From a virus, in IMG/VR virus record IMGVR_UViG_3300008450_000353, positions 1 to 27,784 of that record: a DNA stretch of 27,784 bases; one strand, 5' to 3'. Position 1 is the stretch's first letter; every line of letters starts with the position of its first letter. The notes under the pieces are model-generated. The model searched no databases, was not told where the DNA came from, and saw only the letters and a list, made by a program, of their open reading frames with translations. The position numbers and the translations under genes were made by a program. Below, one piece after another: positions 27,764-27,784 of the stretch.

Positions 27764-27784
27764 GTAATTCTAAAAAAATATAAA

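Noticed and set aside
1-27784. tRNA genes or insertion sequences
   Set aside because: No cloverleaf-like element, terminal inverted repeat pair or transposase motif was seen on either strand.

Overview
The window is a segment of a tailed double-stranded DNA bacteriophage, or of a prophage very like one. The evidence is tightly packed genes that overlap by 1 to 8 bases (ATGA, TAATG, TGATG junctions), virion protein signatures, a phage family A DNA polymerase with exonuclease, a primase/SF3 helicase, and many very small genes. No terminase, capsid, lysis gene, integrase, tRNA or CRISPR array lies inside the window. The connector/adaptor gene followed by large Ala/Gln/Gly-rich internal (ejection-type) virion proteins, with no tail tube or tape measure gene in this stretch, suggests a short-tailed (podovirus-like) phage. 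A lipoprotein with a lipobox suggests a Gram-negative host. The host species cannot be read from the sequence.

Layout. (1) 1-10516, plus strand: eight late structural genes in one run: adaptor, fibre-like tail protein, large tail/virion protein, a small protein, then four long internal or tail-associated virion proteins. The run ends at an intrinsic terminator at 10540-10568. (2) 10525-25354, minus strand: about thirty-one genes. From 10.5 to 14.5 kb lie a thymidylate-synthase-family enzyme, a P-loop nucleotide kinase fused to a glycosylase-like domain, a possible glycosyltransferase and small proteins. From 14.5 to 20.9 kb lie an SF2/SNF2 helicase, a VRR-NUC nuclease, a Cas4-like nuclease, DNA polymerase, a lipoprotein, a zinc-type (possibly ssDNA-binding) protein and a MazG-like pyrophosphohydrolase. 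From 20.9 to 25.4 kb lie small accessory genes, a DUF932 protein, an HTH regulator, a zinc-knuckle protein and two tiny membrane proteins. (3) 25355-25591: a divergent control region with a palindrome between opposing promoter candidates. (4) 25592-27664, plus strand: primase/helicase, followed by a cluster of GTTACA repeats at the window edge.

How it works together. The minus-strand block looks like an early/middle replication and nucleotide metabolism region. The most interesting reading is a cytosine modification pathway. The TS-family enzyme keeps the catalytic Cys146 but carries Asp177 where thymidylate synthases carry Asn, the change that marks T4-type dCMP hydroxymethylase. It sits beside a nucleotide kinase and a possible glycosyltransferase, and an all-alpha NTP pyrophosphohydrolase lies further along. 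This parallels the T4 hydroxymethylcytosine route, but the pathway is an inference.

Regulation. Three minus-strand promoters share a -35-like box, a 16 bp spacer and a -10 box. Two of them also share TGTAGCACC at identical spacing. A 17-base ribosome-binding leader (TGANNATTGAAAGGANN) is repeated ahead of several genes. Several gene starts were moved from the longest possible reading frame to a start with a proper ribosome binding site. Four genes below about 60 codons (57, 53, 41 and 27 residues) were found by hand.
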